Shown here: positions 27,231-37,018 of the stretch, piece by piece | Numbering within the stretch: position 1 is the stretch's first letter | How the letters are laid out: each line of letters begins with the position of its first letter | DNA from: Chromatiaceae bacterium | Lineage (GTDB): Bacteria > Pseudomonadota > Gammaproteobacteria > Chromatiales > Chromatiaceae | Assembly (NCBI GenBank): GCA_024235315.1 | Contig: JACKMP010000005.1 | Coordinates: forward strand, 1-64,000 | Direction: 5' to 3' | DNA: 64,000 nucleotides | Program-made: the position numbers and the translations under genes | The notes under the pieces: model-generated | The model's input: only the letters and a program-made list of their open reading frames with translations | Databases searched by the model: none | Told to the model about the DNA's origin: nothing

Positions 27231-27558
27231 GACGCTTGAGAACCCCGCCTTCATCGAACACCAGGATCAGGCTGGATCTGACCCCGGAGAAACCGGGGGC
27301 CTTCGCCAGTAGAAAGTAGCCACCACCGTCCTCGCCAAGACGAAAACTCATGATGCGACCACCCTCGTAGAACGCAGTCGGTTCGCCGAGGTGCAGGTAT
27401 GTCTCCTCACGCGTCGTCTGGCCATCCCGTATGAATCCAAGCAGGTCGGAACGACCAAGCGGCGTGGTCGCGCAAGCGCCGAGCAGGACGGCGAGAAACA
27501 GCGCAGTGAACAGCCGTTCGACGCTCAGTCGACTTTGTTGCTCGCCAAACCAGCACAT
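27202..27558 (-). CDS. Small SmpA/OmlA-like lipoprotein
   Basis: 118 residues from the ATG at 27558, which has GGGAG upstream. The lipobox is LLGAC. The mature start carries FIRDGQTTREETYLHLGEPTAFYEGGRI, the same GxTTR-LGEP motif seen in the next gene, then a strand-rich part (SSLILVFDEGGVLKRHALVQV). Weakly like BamE/OmlA proteins, which bind outer-membrane assembly machinery, but too short and diverged to call that role. Confidence 0.75.
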   Translation of the reverse strand: MCWFGEQQSRLSVERLFTALFLAVLLGACATTPLGRSDLLGFIRDGQTTREETYLHLGEPTAFYEGGRIMSFRLGEDGGGYFLLAKAPGFSGVRSSLILVFDEGGVLKRHALVQVKAP

Positions 27559-27724
27559 GGACAGCACTCCCGGCTCACCGGTTGAATCGACGAGGTACCG
27601 ACCTATCCCGGACGAAGGTGCCGAAACCCACCCTTTCGATATCCGGATGTTTGATTCAGTGTGGGCTTGAAGCCGGGCGTCGTGTTAGCGTAATCGCCAC
27701 CGCGCACTTGACGGAAAGCAAACG

Positions 27725-28234
27725 ATGCTCAGCCTGATCCTTTTTCGCCACGGAAAATCCGACTGGGACAGCCCCTACCGCACCGACCATGAACGACCAC
27801 TGACCAGTCGCGGCAAGGACGCTGCCCGCTGCATGGGGCGCATGCTGAGCAGGACCCGGCAGGTGCCTGGGCTCGCCGTCAGCTCGTCGGCGATACGCGC
27901 CCGCGAAACCTTGCATCTGGCCGCCCGGGCCGGCCACTGGAAATGCCCGATACGGATCGACAGCGCGCTGTACGAGAGTTCGGCCACAGCCATGCTCAGC
28001 TGGCTGAAGGGCCTGGACGACGCCCCCGACTGCCTGCTGCTCACCGGTCACGAACCGACCTGGTCCGACCTCGCCGGCCGCCTCGTCGGGAAAGCACTGA
28101 TCCGCGTACCGACCGGTGCAATGCTGCGCGTCGATCTGGAAATCGAGGCCTGGCAGCAGATTGAATTCGGGGTCGGCGAACTGCGCTGGCTACTACCGCC
28201 GAAGGTGGTCTGTGGCGGCAAGAACGGCAAGTGA
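27725..28234 (+). CDS. SixA-type histidine phosphatase
   Basis: 169 residues, histidine-phosphatase (phosphoglycerate-mutase) fold. The phospho-accepting motif is LFRHGKSDW with His9, and the second catalytic His is in LLTGHEPTW. The length and the HGKS form fit the SixA branch, which removes phosphate from histidines of phosphorelay or PTS proteins. No phosphorelay gene lies nearby. It ends convergent with the ydbL-type gene across a strong terminator. Confidence 0.88.
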   Translation: MLSLILFRHGKSDWDSPYRTDHERPLTSRGKDAARCMGRMLSRTRQVPGLAVSSSAIRARETLHLAARAGHWKCPIRIDSALYESSATAMLSWLKGLDDAPDCLLLTGHEPTWSDLAGRLVGKALIRVPTGAMLRVDLEIEAWQQIEFGVGELRWLLPPKVVCGGKNGK

Positions 28235-28255
28235 GCGGGGATTGACGATAGGTTA

Positions 28256-28283
28256 CTGACAGGGCCGACAAAGGCCCTGTCAG
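28256..28283. terminator. Bidirectional terminator hairpin
   Basis: Perfect 11-base arms, CTGACAGGGCC and GGCCCTGTCAG, around a 6-base loop. It sits between two convergent genes, so it can end both transcripts, although neither side has a long T-run. Confidence 0.65.
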
Positions 28284-28303
28284 CGTGACGCGGCAGTCGC
28301 TTG

Positions 28304-28915
28304 TCAGCGTTGACGCCAACCGCCACTGGCGTCCTGCAGCCAGTATCCGGGCAATGCCTCCTGCACCCACACCTTGGCGAAGGTGCCGCGCACTTCGGCC
28401 TCCCATTCCGGATGGCCATTGGCGCGGGCGATCTCGCTGTACAGTTTCGCACGGTCGGCGTTCTCGTCCGCCACCAGTTTTTTCACCTGGTTGCGTTCGC
28501 CCAATGCGGCGGCGTTGAGATCGCGTATCGTGACCGAGCCCTTGTTGTCGAACCCGATCACCCCGCTGCGGTAGAACGGGGCCAGCCTGGATTGGCGTTT
28601 CTGCATACTGGCGCGGATCGCACTGATCGCCGCGGTATTGATATTGATGTCGGCCTGTGCCGCCTGCGCCGGCGCCACCAGTGCCTCCATCATCACCCCG
28701 AATGCAATGGCCAGTGGGTGCCCCTGCGGTGTATACGACTGTTTGTCGTCCGGCCTGGCCGGAGGTGCCTGCTCCTGCGGCTCGCTCTTGAGCACATCGC
28801 GCACGATGGTGCGCGCCGCCTCCTCCGCCGCCGCCGCGGGAAAATAGATATTGATCGTGACGCAGGCCGTCAAAGCCAACACCATCAGTGGAAGTCCGAT
28901 AATCCTGTTCAACAT
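28304..28915 (-). CDS. YdbL-type DUF1318 lipoprotein
   Basis: 203 residues from the ATG at 28915 (GACGAGG upstream); an ATG at 28936 overlapping the ydbH stop is an alternative. The lipobox is LALTAC and the mature start is VTINIYFPAAAAEEAARTIV. The DUF1318 domain fills the C-terminal half: INTAAISAIRASMQKRQSRLAPFY to ALPGYWLQDASGGWRQR. In E. coli YdbL is the periplasmic partner of the YdbH-YnbE bridge. Here it is lipidated and directly follows ydbH. Confidence 0.86.
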   Translation of the reverse strand: MLNRIIGLPLMVLALTACVTINIYFPAAAAEEAARTIVRDVLKSEPQEQAPPARPDDKQSYTPQGHPLAIAFGVMMEALVAPAQAAQADININTAAISAIRASMQKRQSRLAPFYRSGVIGFDNKGSVTIRDLNAAALGERNQVKKLVADENADRAKLYSEIARANGHPEWEAEVRGTFAKVWVQEALPGYWLQDASGGWRQR

Positions 28916-28932
28916 GCCTCGTCCCGTCTCGA

Positions 28933-31056
28933 TCATTTGATCTGTGCCCCTTCGACCTGAATCTGTTGCAAGCGTTCCACCAGGTCTTTCCACGCCACGC
29001 TGCGGTTGCGCCCGATCACGTCGATCCTGGGCAGACCCGAACCCTTCACAAGGTAGTAGCCGCCATCCGGTCGCGCAAGCCCGTCGAGGTCGGCCACACT
29101 GCCCTGCAGCAGTATTCTCAGATCGATCCTGTCGTAGCGAAATTCGTCGAAAACACGCAGCACCGTGGCCGACAGCCCGGCCGGCACACCACTGCCCAGC
29201 TCGGTCAGATTTTCCACCGCACGCTGACTGATTCTGTGACGCGAGTCATCGTTCTGCGGCGTATACAGGTGCAGGTCGAAGCGGTCGGGCTGCCAGCCGA
29301 CCAGCTGGATGCTGCGCATGTCGGCATCCAGTCTGCCCTCGATGCGGCCGAACGCGAAGGTCTCGGTCAGTGCCTCGAGTTCGAGCCCACGCATGATCGC
29401 GTCCGCTTTCAGCACCGGCACGGTGCCGAGCGGATCCTGGATGCTCAGCCCACTGACCTCGATACGACCGCCGAACGCGCTGAATTCGAGGCCGCCACCG
29501 ACGCTGAACAGACCTTCGACATAATTCAGTTCGCGCAGCTGTGCGCTCAGACTGCCATTGAACGGTGGCCATTCCAGGGTCCGGGTCAACTGCTCCAATG
29601 AGACATCGCGCAACGAGGCACTGGCCTCCCACTTCGGCCTGGCACCGGCGATCAGTGCGCCGCTCAGCGCAAAACGGTCGAGCGCGATCGAACCGCCCAG
29701 CACCGGCACCACAACCGGCTCCACCAGATCGATGCGATCAGCGGCAAAATGAACCCGGACGTCAAAGGCGCCCGTGGGTATTCGGTAGATGCTGGCGCCC
29801 GCGATCGCCAACCTTGAGACCGGCACCACCTTGCTGCGGTCCCAGCCGATGCTGCCGTCGGTATCGTCGAGGGCGAAGCGACCCTGTCGGTCCTCCAGCG
29901 CGAGATCCTTGATCTCCAGGCCTGCCTGGTCCAGACCTTGTTCGTCGAAGTGCAGAACCAGTCCGACGTGACCCGCGACCTGCATGTCATCCGCCGGGGT
30001 GCCGATCAGGAATGGCTGCAGCAGGCGCCCGTACAGCCGACCGGCATCGTCACTGTGCAGGGCAATGGTCAGGTCTTTCGGTGCGAGCCCAGGTCCCTGG
30101 AACAGGCCGGTTGCGGAGACGGCTGCGGTACCTGCCAGTTCCAGCGAGCCGCCGTCCAGCTGCAGGCGCACCTGCTGCGGCGACCAGCTGCCCGAGAGGC
30201 TGAGTGTCACAGGTCCATCACTGGCATCGATGAAAAGCGGCTCTGCATAAGCGGCACCGCTGGGCCAGGCCAAAGTGGCATCGAAGCGCCATAACGCCTT
30301 GCGTACCCGCCCGCGCAGCTCGGTCTTGATGACCACCTTCTCCGCCGCCTGGGTGCCATCGGGTGAAGCATAGGCAAGCTGGTCGAACACCAGGTCGGCG
30401 TCGACGGACTCAAGGCCCGCAGGGCCGCCCCCCAGCTTGACCAGGCCGCTGGCGCGTCCCTCGATGCCCCAGTCGGATGGCAACGCGAGCTGGCCGCTGA
30501 GGGCCGCCAGTCGTGCGATCGTGGTGCGATGAGGCTGCAGCCGTGCGGACCAGACGCCATCATCGGCATTCAGTTCCAGTGCCACCGTGCCCTGCGCCAA
30601 CGCCAGCCGGGGTATCGTGATCTGCAGGTGGCCGTCGTCAACGTAGCTGCCCTGCCAGGTCGCATCCTGTGGCTCGATCGGTGACGCCTGCAGCTTCAGG
30701 CGTCCGTGCTCACACAGCCAAGCGGACCCGTCGCGCGACACGTCCGGACATTCGAGCCGGAGACCCTCGAGGGTTCCATGGCTGTCCGGCAGCACCAGAT
30801 TCGCCACCGTGATCGCGACGGCGTAGTGATCGACGGCGACCTCACTCAGGCTGATCGCGATGCCATCGGCACGCCAGCCCTCCCCTTCGATGTCATCGAC
30901 CGAAAACCCCAACTCGAACGCCGCCATGCCTGCCGCGCTGAATATGCTGAGTACGCCGACGGCCAGCAGCCGACACGACGGGTTGCCGGGATCGATCAGG
31001 GAATGGACAGATGGGTTCACCTGTCCGAATGTGCGTCGCACGGCCGGTGGCGTCAA
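28933..31056 (-). CDS. YdbH-family intermembrane (AsmA/TamB-like) protein
   Basis: 707 residues with an N-terminal anchor (LLAVGVLSIFSAAGMAAFEL) and a long strand-rich periplasmic part ending in the YdbH domain (RISQRAVENLTELGSGVPAGLSATVLRVFDEFRYDRIDLRI, broken here by the 20-residue rule: key pieces are AVENLTELGSG and FDEFRYDRIDL). YdbH forms a hydrophobic groove thought to carry phospholipids between membranes. The start, a TTG at 31056, is weak and a GTG some 12 codons later is possible. It lies 27 bases after prpF on the same strand. Confidence 0.82.
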   Translation of the reverse strand: MTPPAVRRTFGQVNPSVHSLIDPGNPSCRLLAVGVLSIFSAAGMAAFELGFSVDDIEGEGWRADGIAISLSEVAVDHYAVAITVANLVLPDSHGTLEGLRLECPDVSRDGSAWLCEHGRLKLQASPIEPQDATWQGSYVDDGHLQITIPRLALAQGTVALELNADDGVWSARLQPHRTTIARLAALSGQLALPSDWGIEGRASGLVKLGGGPAGLESVDADLVFDQLAYASPDGTQAAEKVVIKTELRGRVRKALWRFDATLAWPSGAAYAEPLFIDASDGPVTLSLSGSWSPQQVRLQLDGGSLELAGTAAVSATGLFQGPGLAPKDLTIALHSDDAGRLYGRLLQPFLIGTPADDMQVAGHVGLVLHFDEQGLDQAGLEIKDLALEDRQGRFALDDTDGSIGWDRSKVVPVSRLAIAGASIYRIPTGAFDVRVHFAADRIDLVEPVVVPVLGGSIALDRFALSGALIAGARPKWEASASLRDVSLEQLTRTLEWPPFNGSLSAQLRELNYVEGLFSVGGGLEFSAFGGRIEVSGLSIQDPLGTVPVLKADAIMRGLELEALTETFAFGRIEGRLDADMRSIQLVGWQPDRFDLHLYTPQNDDSRHRISQRAVENLTELGSGVPAGLSATVLRVFDEFRYDRIDLRILLQGSVADLDGLARPDGGYYLVKGSGLPRIDVIGRNRSVAWKDLVERLQQIQVEGAQIK

Positions 31057-31083
31057 GGTCGCCGCCCCGGCCGATACGCGGAT

Positions 31084-32262
31084 TCAGAATGCGTCGCCCG
31101 GAATGCGCACCCAGCCTTCCATCAACACCCGCGCACTGCGGCTCATGACCACCTTGTCGACCGTCCACTCGCCGCCTTTGCGGCTCGCCGCCGCACCGAC
31201 CTTCAATGTGCCCGATGGATGACCGAAGGTAACGCTGTTACGGTCACCACCGCCGGCCGCCAGGTTGACCAGGGTGCCCGGGATCGCGGCGGCCGTGCCG
31301 ATCGCCACCGCCGCGGTGCCCATCATCGCGTGATGCAGTTTTCCCATCGACAGCGCCCGTACATTGAGATCGATGTCCGCGGCCGAAATCTGCTTGCCAC
31401 TGGAAGCCAGGTAGTCCTGCGGTGGGGCGACAAAGGCCACCTTGGGGGTGTGTTGACGACCGGCGGCCTCGGCAACGTCCTTGATCAACCCCATGCGCAG
31501 CGCGCCGTGGGCACGGATGTTCTCGAACATCGACAGGGCCGCGTTGTCGCCGTTGATCGCGTCCTGCAGCTCGGTACCGCTGTACCCGATGGCCCCGGCG
31601 TCCAGAAAGATCGTCGGGATACCGGCGTTGATCATCGTCGCCCTGAAGGTGCCGACACCGGGCACGTCGAGGTCGTCCACCAGGTTGCCGGTGGGAAACA
31701 TCGCGCCTTCGGCATCGGCGGGGTCGATGAACTCCACCTGCACCTCGGCCGCCGGGAAAGTCACGCCATCGAGTTCGAAGTCACCGGTCTCCTGCACCTC
31801 CCCGTTGGCAATGGGAACATGGGCGATGATTGTCTTGTGGATGTTGGCCTGCCAGATACGCACGACCGCAATGCCGTTCTCCGGGATCCGCTGCGCATCC
31901 ACCAGGCCGCTGGCGATGGCGAACGAGCCGACCGCGGCGGTCAGGTTGCCGCAGTTTCCGCTCCAGTCGACGAAAGGCCTGTCGATCGATACCTGACCGA
32001 ACAGGTAGTCGACGTCGTGATCGGGTCTGCCGCTCTTGGCCAGAATGACTGTCTTGCTGGTGCTCGATGTCGCACCGCCCATGCCGTCGGTGTGCTTGCC
32101 ATAAGGGTCCGGGCTGCCGATGACGCGCAGCAACAGCCGGTCGCGTGCCTCACCCGGTACCTGCGCCGCCTGCGGCAGGTCGCCCAGGTTGAAGAACACA
32201 CCTTTGCTGGTGCCGCCACGCATGTAGGTGGCCGGTATTCTGATCTGGGGTACGGATGTCAT
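31084..32262 (-). CDS. prpF: 2-methylaconitate cis-trans isomerase PrpF
   Basis: 392 residues. The N-terminal pattern RIPATYMRGGTSKGVFF and DGMGGATSSTSKT, and the central WSGNCGNLTAAVG, are diagnostic of PrpF. It isomerises the 2-methylaconitate made by AcnD, so the two replace PrpD in the methylcitrate cycle. The ATG at 32262 has AGGTGA upstream; an in-frame GTG 9 bases earlier is less likely. It starts 18 bases after acnD. Confidence 0.94.
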   Translation of the reverse strand: MTSVPQIRIPATYMRGGTSKGVFFNLGDLPQAAQVPGEARDRLLLRVIGSPDPYGKHTDGMGGATSSTSKTVILAKSGRPDHDVDYLFGQVSIDRPFVDWSGNCGNLTAAVGSFAIASGLVDAQRIPENGIAVVRIWQANIHKTIIAHVPIANGEVQETGDFELDGVTFPAAEVQVEFIDPADAEGAMFPTGNLVDDLDVPGVGTFRATMINAGIPTIFLDAGAIGYSGTELQDAINGDNAALSMFENIRAHGALRMGLIKDVAEAAGRQHTPKVAFVAPPQDYLASSGKQISAADIDLNVRALSMGKLHHAMMGTAAVAIGTAAAIPGTLVNLAAGGGDRNSVTFGHPSGTLKVGAAASRKGGEWTVDKVVMSRSARVLMEGWVRIPGDAF

Positions 32263-32280
32263 TGCGATCACCTGCCTGAT

Positions 32281-34875
32281 TCAACCGGCCGCGGCCGATT
32301 CGAGAAAGTCCTGGGCGAACCGTTGCAGCACACCGCCAGCCTGATAGATCGCCACCTCTTCGGCGGTATCCAGGCGACAGGTCACCGGTACCTCGGCAGT
32401 CTCTCCGTTACTGCGGTGAACCACCAGCGTCAGCTCGGCACGCGGTGTCGGCTCACCAACGACATCAAAGGTCTCGGTACCGTCGATGGCGTAGGTCTTG
32501 CGCGTCTCTCCCGCCTTGAATTCCAGCGGCAGCACGCCCATGCCCACCAGGTTGGTGCGATGGATGCGCTCGAAGCCCTCGGCGACGATCGCCTCGACGC
32601 CCGCCAGCCGCACGCCTTTGGCCGCCCAGTCGCGCGACGAACCCTGACCGTAGTCGGCGCCGGCGACGATGATCAACGGCTGCTTGCGTGCCATGTAGGT
32701 CTCGATCGCCTCCCACATGCGGGTCACCTTGCCTTCCGGCTCGATGCGCGCCAGTGAACCCTGTTTGATCTGTCCGTTCTCCTGCACCATCTCATTGAGC
32801 AGCTTCGGGTTGGCGAAGGTTGCCCGCTGTGCCGTCAGGTGATCACCGCGGTGTGTGGCATAGGAGTTGAAGTCTTCTTCCGGCAGTCCCATCTTCGCCA
32901 GGTACTCGCCAGCGGCACTGCTCGCCATGATGGCATTCGATGGCGAAAGGTGATCGGTCGTGATGTTGTCACCCAGCACCGCCAGTGGCCGCATGCCCCG
33001 CATTGTCCGCACGCCGGCCAGCGCGCCTTCCCAGTAGGGCGGGCGCCGGATATAGGTGCTCTGCGGCCGCCAGTCATACAACGGGCTGATCTTTTCGCCC
33101 GATTCGACCGAGGCCGCGAACATCGGGATGTACACCTGTCGGAACTGCTCGGGTTTCACGCTCGCGTTGACGATCGCATCGATCTCCTCGTCGCTCGGCC
33201 AGATGTCTTTCAGCGTGACAGGATTGCCGGCCCCATCGGTTCCCAGTGCCTCGTTCTCGATATCGAAGCGGATGGTGCCGGCGATGGCATAGGCGACGAC
33301 CAGCGGTGGTGAGGCCAGGAACGCCTGCTTCGCATAGGGATGGATGCGGCCATCAAAGTTTCGGTTGCCCGACAGCACCGCGGTGGCATAAAGATCGCGA
33401 TCGATGATCTCCTGCTGGATCCCGGGGTCCAGCGCACCGCTCATGCCGTTGCAGGTGGTGCAGGCGAAACCGACGATACCGAAGCCAAGCTTTTCCAGCT
33501 CGGGCAACAGCCCCGCCTCTTCCAGGTACAGCTGCGCCACCTTGGAGCCGGGCGCAAACGAGGACTTGACCCAGGGTTTGCGCACCAGGCCCAGCGCGTT
33601 CGCCTTGCGCGCCAACAGACCGGCGGCCACCACATTGCGCGGGTTGCTGGTGTTGGTGCAGCTGGTGATTGCCGCAATGATGACGGCGCCATCCGGCATC
33701 AGGCCCGGCTCGTTCTCGACCTTGCCGGCAATCCCACGCGCCGCCAGCTCGGACGTCGGCACCCGGCGGTGCGGATTGGAAGGGCCGGCGATATTGCGCA
33801 CCACGCTGGACAGGTCGAACGTGAGGGTACGCCCGTATACCGCACCCTTCAGGCTGTCCGCCCACAGGCCCGCCTGTTTCGCGTAGGTCTCGACCAGCTC
33901 GACCTGCGCAGGTTCGCGACCGGTCAGCTTGAGATAGTCGATGGTCTTGTCGTCGATATAGAACATCGCGGCCGAGGCCCCGAACTCCGGTGTCATGTTC
34001 GAGATGGTCGCGCGGTCACCGAGCGTCAGATCGGCTGCACCCTCGCCAAAGAACTCCAGGTAGGACGACACCACTTTCTGGTTGCGCAGGAATTCGGTCA
34101 ATGCCAGCACGATATCGGTGGCGGTGATGCCGGGCTGCCGCCGGCCGGTCAGTTCGACACCGATGATGTCCGGCAGCCGCATATACGACGCCCGGCCGAG
34201 CATCACGCTCTCCGCCTCCAGTCCGCCGACGCCAATCGCGATCACACCCAGCGCGTCCACATGCGGCGTATGGCTGTCGGTGCCGACCAGGGTATCGGGA
34301 AAGGCGACGCCATCGAGCGCATGGATCACCGGGGACATCTTCTCCAGGTTGATCTGGTGCATGATGCCGTTACCCGGTTGGATCACGTCGACGTTCTTGA
34401 ACGCCTTCTTGGTCCAGTTGATGAAGTGGAAGCGGTCCTCGTTGCGCCGGTCCTCGATCGCACGGTTCTTGGCGAACGCATCCGGGTCGTCACCGCCGCA
34501 TTCGACAGCCAGTGAGTGGTCGACGATCAACTGGGTCGGCACCACCGGGTTGACCTGCGACGGATCACCACCCTTTTCGGCGATCGCATCTCGCAGGCCG
34601 GCGAGATCGACCAACGCGGTCTGCCCCAGGATGTCGTGACACACCACGCGTGCCGGGAACCAGGGGAAATCCAGCTCCTGCCTGCGCTCGATCAGCTGCT
34701 TCAGTGCATCCTCGAGTGACGCCGGATCACAGCGCCGGACCAGGTTTTCGGCCAGCACACGTGAGGTATAGGGCAGACCGTCATAGGCACCGGGCGCGAT
34801 TGCATCGATCGCCGCACGGGCGTCGAAATAGTCCAGCTGGGTGCCCGGCAGGTTCTTACGGTATTCGGTATTCAT
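32281..34875 (-). CDS. acnD: Fe/S-dependent 2-methylcitrate dehydratase AcnD
   Basis: 864 residues, aconitase fold. The Fe-S cluster cysteines are in ITSCTNTSNP and ACTTCNGM, and the swivel domain has GADYGQGSSRDWAAKG. The N-terminus (NTEYRKNLPGTQLDYFDARAA) is that of AcnD and not of AcnA. It dehydrates 2-methylcitrate to 2-methylaconitate in propionate breakdown. The downstream prpF, needed by AcnD-type pathways, confirms the call. Confidence 0.95.
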   Translation of the reverse strand: MNTEYRKNLPGTQLDYFDARAAIDAIAPGAYDGLPYTSRVLAENLVRRCDPASLEDALKQLIERRQELDFPWFPARVVCHDILGQTALVDLAGLRDAIAEKGGDPSQVNPVVPTQLIVDHSLAVECGGDDPDAFAKNRAIEDRRNEDRFHFINWTKKAFKNVDVIQPGNGIMHQINLEKMSPVIHALDGVAFPDTLVGTDSHTPHVDALGVIAIGVGGLEAESVMLGRASYMRLPDIIGVELTGRRQPGITATDIVLALTEFLRNQKVVSSYLEFFGEGAADLTLGDRATISNMTPEFGASAAMFYIDDKTIDYLKLTGREPAQVELVETYAKQAGLWADSLKGAVYGRTLTFDLSSVVRNIAGPSNPHRRVPTSELAARGIAGKVENEPGLMPDGAVIIAAITSCTNTSNPRNVVAAGLLARKANALGLVRKPWVKSSFAPGSKVAQLYLEEAGLLPELEKLGFGIVGFACTTCNGMSGALDPGIQQEIIDRDLYATAVLSGNRNFDGRIHPYAKQAFLASPPLVVAYAIAGTIRFDIENEALGTDGAGNPVTLKDIWPSDEEIDAIVNASVKPEQFRQVYIPMFAASVESGEKISPLYDWRPQSTYIRRPPYWEGALAGVRTMRGMRPLAVLGDNITTDHLSPSNAIMASSAAGEYLAKMGLPEEDFNSYATHRGDHLTAQRATFANPKLLNEMVQENGQIKQGSLARIEPEGKVTRMWEAIETYMARKQPLIIVAGADYGQGSSRDWAAKGVRLAGVEAIVAEGFERIHRTNLVGMGVLPLEFKAGETRKTYAIDGTETFDVVGEPTPRAELTLVVHRSNGETAEVPVTCRLDTAEEVAIYQAGGVLQRFAQDFLESAAAG

Positions 34876-34921
34876 CTAAATCCCCGTGGGTAACGGCAAG
34901 CGGCTCAAAGGTCATTCCAAC

Positions 34922-36067
34922 TCATCGCTTGTCGATCGGCACGAACGACTGATTCTCCGGCCCCACATAGTTCGCCGACGGCCGGATGATCTTGCCGTCC
35001 TGGCGCTGTTCGATCACATGCGCACCCCAACCGGTAGTGCGCGAGATGACGAACAATGGCGTGAACATATCGGTGGGCACGCCCATCTGGTTGTATGACA
35101 CGGCAGAGAACCAGTCGAGGTTGGGGAACATCTTCTTGATCTCCCACATCACCGACTCCAGGCGGTCGGCGACATTGAACATCTTCATGTTGCCATTTTC
35201 TTCGGACAGGCTGCGCGCCACGCGCTTGATCACATCGTTGCGCGGATCACCGATGGTGTAGACCGGGTGGCCGAAGCCGATCACGATCTCCTTGCGCCCG
35301 ACGCGCTCGCGGATATCCGCCTCGGCCTGGTCGGGATCGTCGTAACGACTCTGGATGCGGAACGCCTCTTCGTTGGCACCGCCGTGCTTGGGACCACGCA
35401 GCGCGCCTATCGCCGCGGTGATCGCCGAATGCATATCGGAATTGGTGCCCGCCACCACGCGCGCGGTGAAGGTCGAGGCGTTGAATTCATGCTCGGCGTA
35501 AAGGATCAGCGATGTATGCATCGCACGCACCCAGGACTCGCGCGGCTTCTCGCCATGCAGCAGATGCAGGATGTGTCCACCGACGGTGTCGTCATCGGTC
35601 TCGACGTCGATCCGCTTGCCATTGACCGCGAAGTGATACCAGTACAACAGCATCGAACCGAAGCTGGCCACCAGGCGGTCAATGATATTGCGTGCCTCGG
35701 GCTCGGCATGATCATCCTTCTCCGGCAGGCAGCAGCCCAACACGGAACAGCCGGTGCGCATCACATCCATCGGATGCGCCGAGGCCGGCAGCGCCTCGAG
35801 CGCCTGTTTGACGGCCACCGGCAGCCCACGCAATGAGCGCAGCTTGGCCTTGTAGGCTGTCAACTCGGCCTGTGTCGGCAACTTGCCGTGGACCAGCAGA
35901 TGGGCGATCTCCTCGAACTCACAGGTCTCGGCAAAATCGAGGATATCGTAGCCGCGATAGTGCAGATCGTTGCCGGTCCTGCCGACCGTACAGATGGCGG
36001 TGTTGCCCGCGACGGTGCCCGACAGGGCGACGGACTTCTTGGCTTTGGGTAGGACTTGTTCACTCAT
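34922..36067 (-). CDS. prpC: 2-methylcitrate synthase PrpC
   Basis: 381 residues, citrate-synthase fold. The segment TAICTVGRTGNDLHYRGYDI is typical of PrpC, and the catalytic loop GFGHPVYTIGDPRN contains the active His. It condenses propionyl-CoA with oxaloacetate. It lies between prpB and acnD; the 46-base gap to acnD shows no obvious signal. Confidence 0.95.
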   Translation of the reverse strand: MSEQVLPKAKKSVALSGTVAGNTAICTVGRTGNDLHYRGYDILDFAETCEFEEIAHLLVHGKLPTQAELTAYKAKLRSLRGLPVAVKQALEALPASAHPMDVMRTGCSVLGCCLPEKDDHAEPEARNIIDRLVASFGSMLLYWYHFAVNGKRIDVETDDDTVGGHILHLLHGEKPRESWVRAMHTSLILYAEHEFNASTFTARVVAGTNSDMHSAITAAIGALRGPKHGGANEEAFRIQSRYDDPDQAEADIRERVGRKEIVIGFGHPVYTIGDPRNDVIKRVARSLSEENGNMKMFNVADRLESVMWEIKKMFPNLDWFSAVSYNQMGVPTDMFTPLFVISRTTGWGAHVIEQRQDGKIIRPSANYVGPENQSFVPIDKR

Positions 36068-36133
36068 TGTTTCTGGCTCCAGATGTCATTGGCCGGCCTC
36101 GGCAGAACCGATCCCGTCCTGCGGTTGCAACAG

Positions 36134-37018
36134 TCAGTCGGCTTCCGATTCGAACAGCTGGTCGAGCTTTTGTTCGAACGCGTGGTAACCCAGGTAGTCG
36201 TAGAGATCCATGCGGCTCTGCATGATATCGATCACGTTCTTCTGTGTGCCTTCGGCGCGCAAGGTCTGGTAGACCCTGAGTGCCGCCGCATTCGCGGCGC
36301 GGAACGCCGACAGCGGGTACAGCGCAATGCTGACGCCGGCGCCCGCCAGTTCCTCTGTGGTAAACAGTGGCGTCGCCCCGAACTCGGTGATGTTGGCGAG
36401 CACCGGGACCTTTACCGCATCGACGAACTCACGGTATTGCGGCAACTCATTGATGGCCTCGGGGAAGATCATGTCTGCCCCGGCCTCGACGCAGGCGCAG
36501 GCGCGGTCGATCGCCGACTGCATGCCCTCGACCGCCAGCGCATCGGTGCGTGCCATGATGACGAAGTCCGGATCGGTCCGCGCATCGACCGCCGCCTTGA
36601 TCCGGTCCACCATCTCCACTTGCGACACGATGGCCTTGTTCGGCCGATGACCACAGCGCTTCTGCTGTACCTGGTCTTCGATGTGGACCGCTCCGGCCCC
36701 ACACTTGATCATCGAACGCACCGTGCGCGCGATGTTGAACGCGCCGCCCCAACCGGTGTCGATATCCACCAGCACCGGCAGGGTTGTGACATCGGTGATC
36801 CGCTTGAGATCGGTCAACACGTCTTCCATCGTGGTGATACCGAGATCCGGAATGCCGCAAGAACCGGCGGCAACACCGCCACCGGAGATGTAAAGCGCCT
36901 TGTAGCCGGTGGCCTCGGCCAGCCGCGCATGGTAGGCGTTGATCGCACCGATGCACTGCAGCGGCTTCTCGCCCGCCACAGCGTCCCTGAATTTCCTGCC
37001 TGCTGATTCGATAGTCAT
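36134..37018 (-). CDS. prpB: 2-methylisocitrate lyase PrpB
   Basis: 294 residues, isocitrate-lyase superfamily. The catalytic loop is KRCGH with Cys122, the metal site is in LVDIDTGWGGAFN, and HIEDQVQQKRCGHRPNK is the family pattern. It cleaves 2-methylisocitrate to pyruvate and succinate. The ATG at 37018 is preceded by GGGAAA; the frame remains open upstream to 37159 but those residues do not resemble the family. Confidence 0.95.
   Translation of the reverse strand: MTIESAGRKFRDAVAGEKPLQCIGAINAYHARLAEATGYKALYISGGGVAAGSCGIPDLGITTMEDVLTDLKRITDVTTLPVLVDIDTGWGGAFNIARTVRSMIKCGAGAVHIEDQVQQKRCGHRPNKAIVSQVEMVDRIKAAVDARTDPDFVIMARTDALAVEGMQSAIDRACACVEAGADMIFPEAINELPQYREFVDAVKVPVLANITEFGATPLFTTEELAGAGVSIALYPLSAFRAANAAALRVYQTLRAEGTQKNVIDIMQSRMDLYDYLGYHAFEQKLDQLFESEAD

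Noticed and set aside
30706..32757. Long rightward open frame of 683 codons
   Set aside because: It is antisense to ydbH, prpF and acnD, has no recognisable domain, and its start has no ribosome site. High GC content keeps antisense frames open.
33340..34515. Rightward open frame of 391 codons
   Set aside because: Antisense to acnD; no domain visible.
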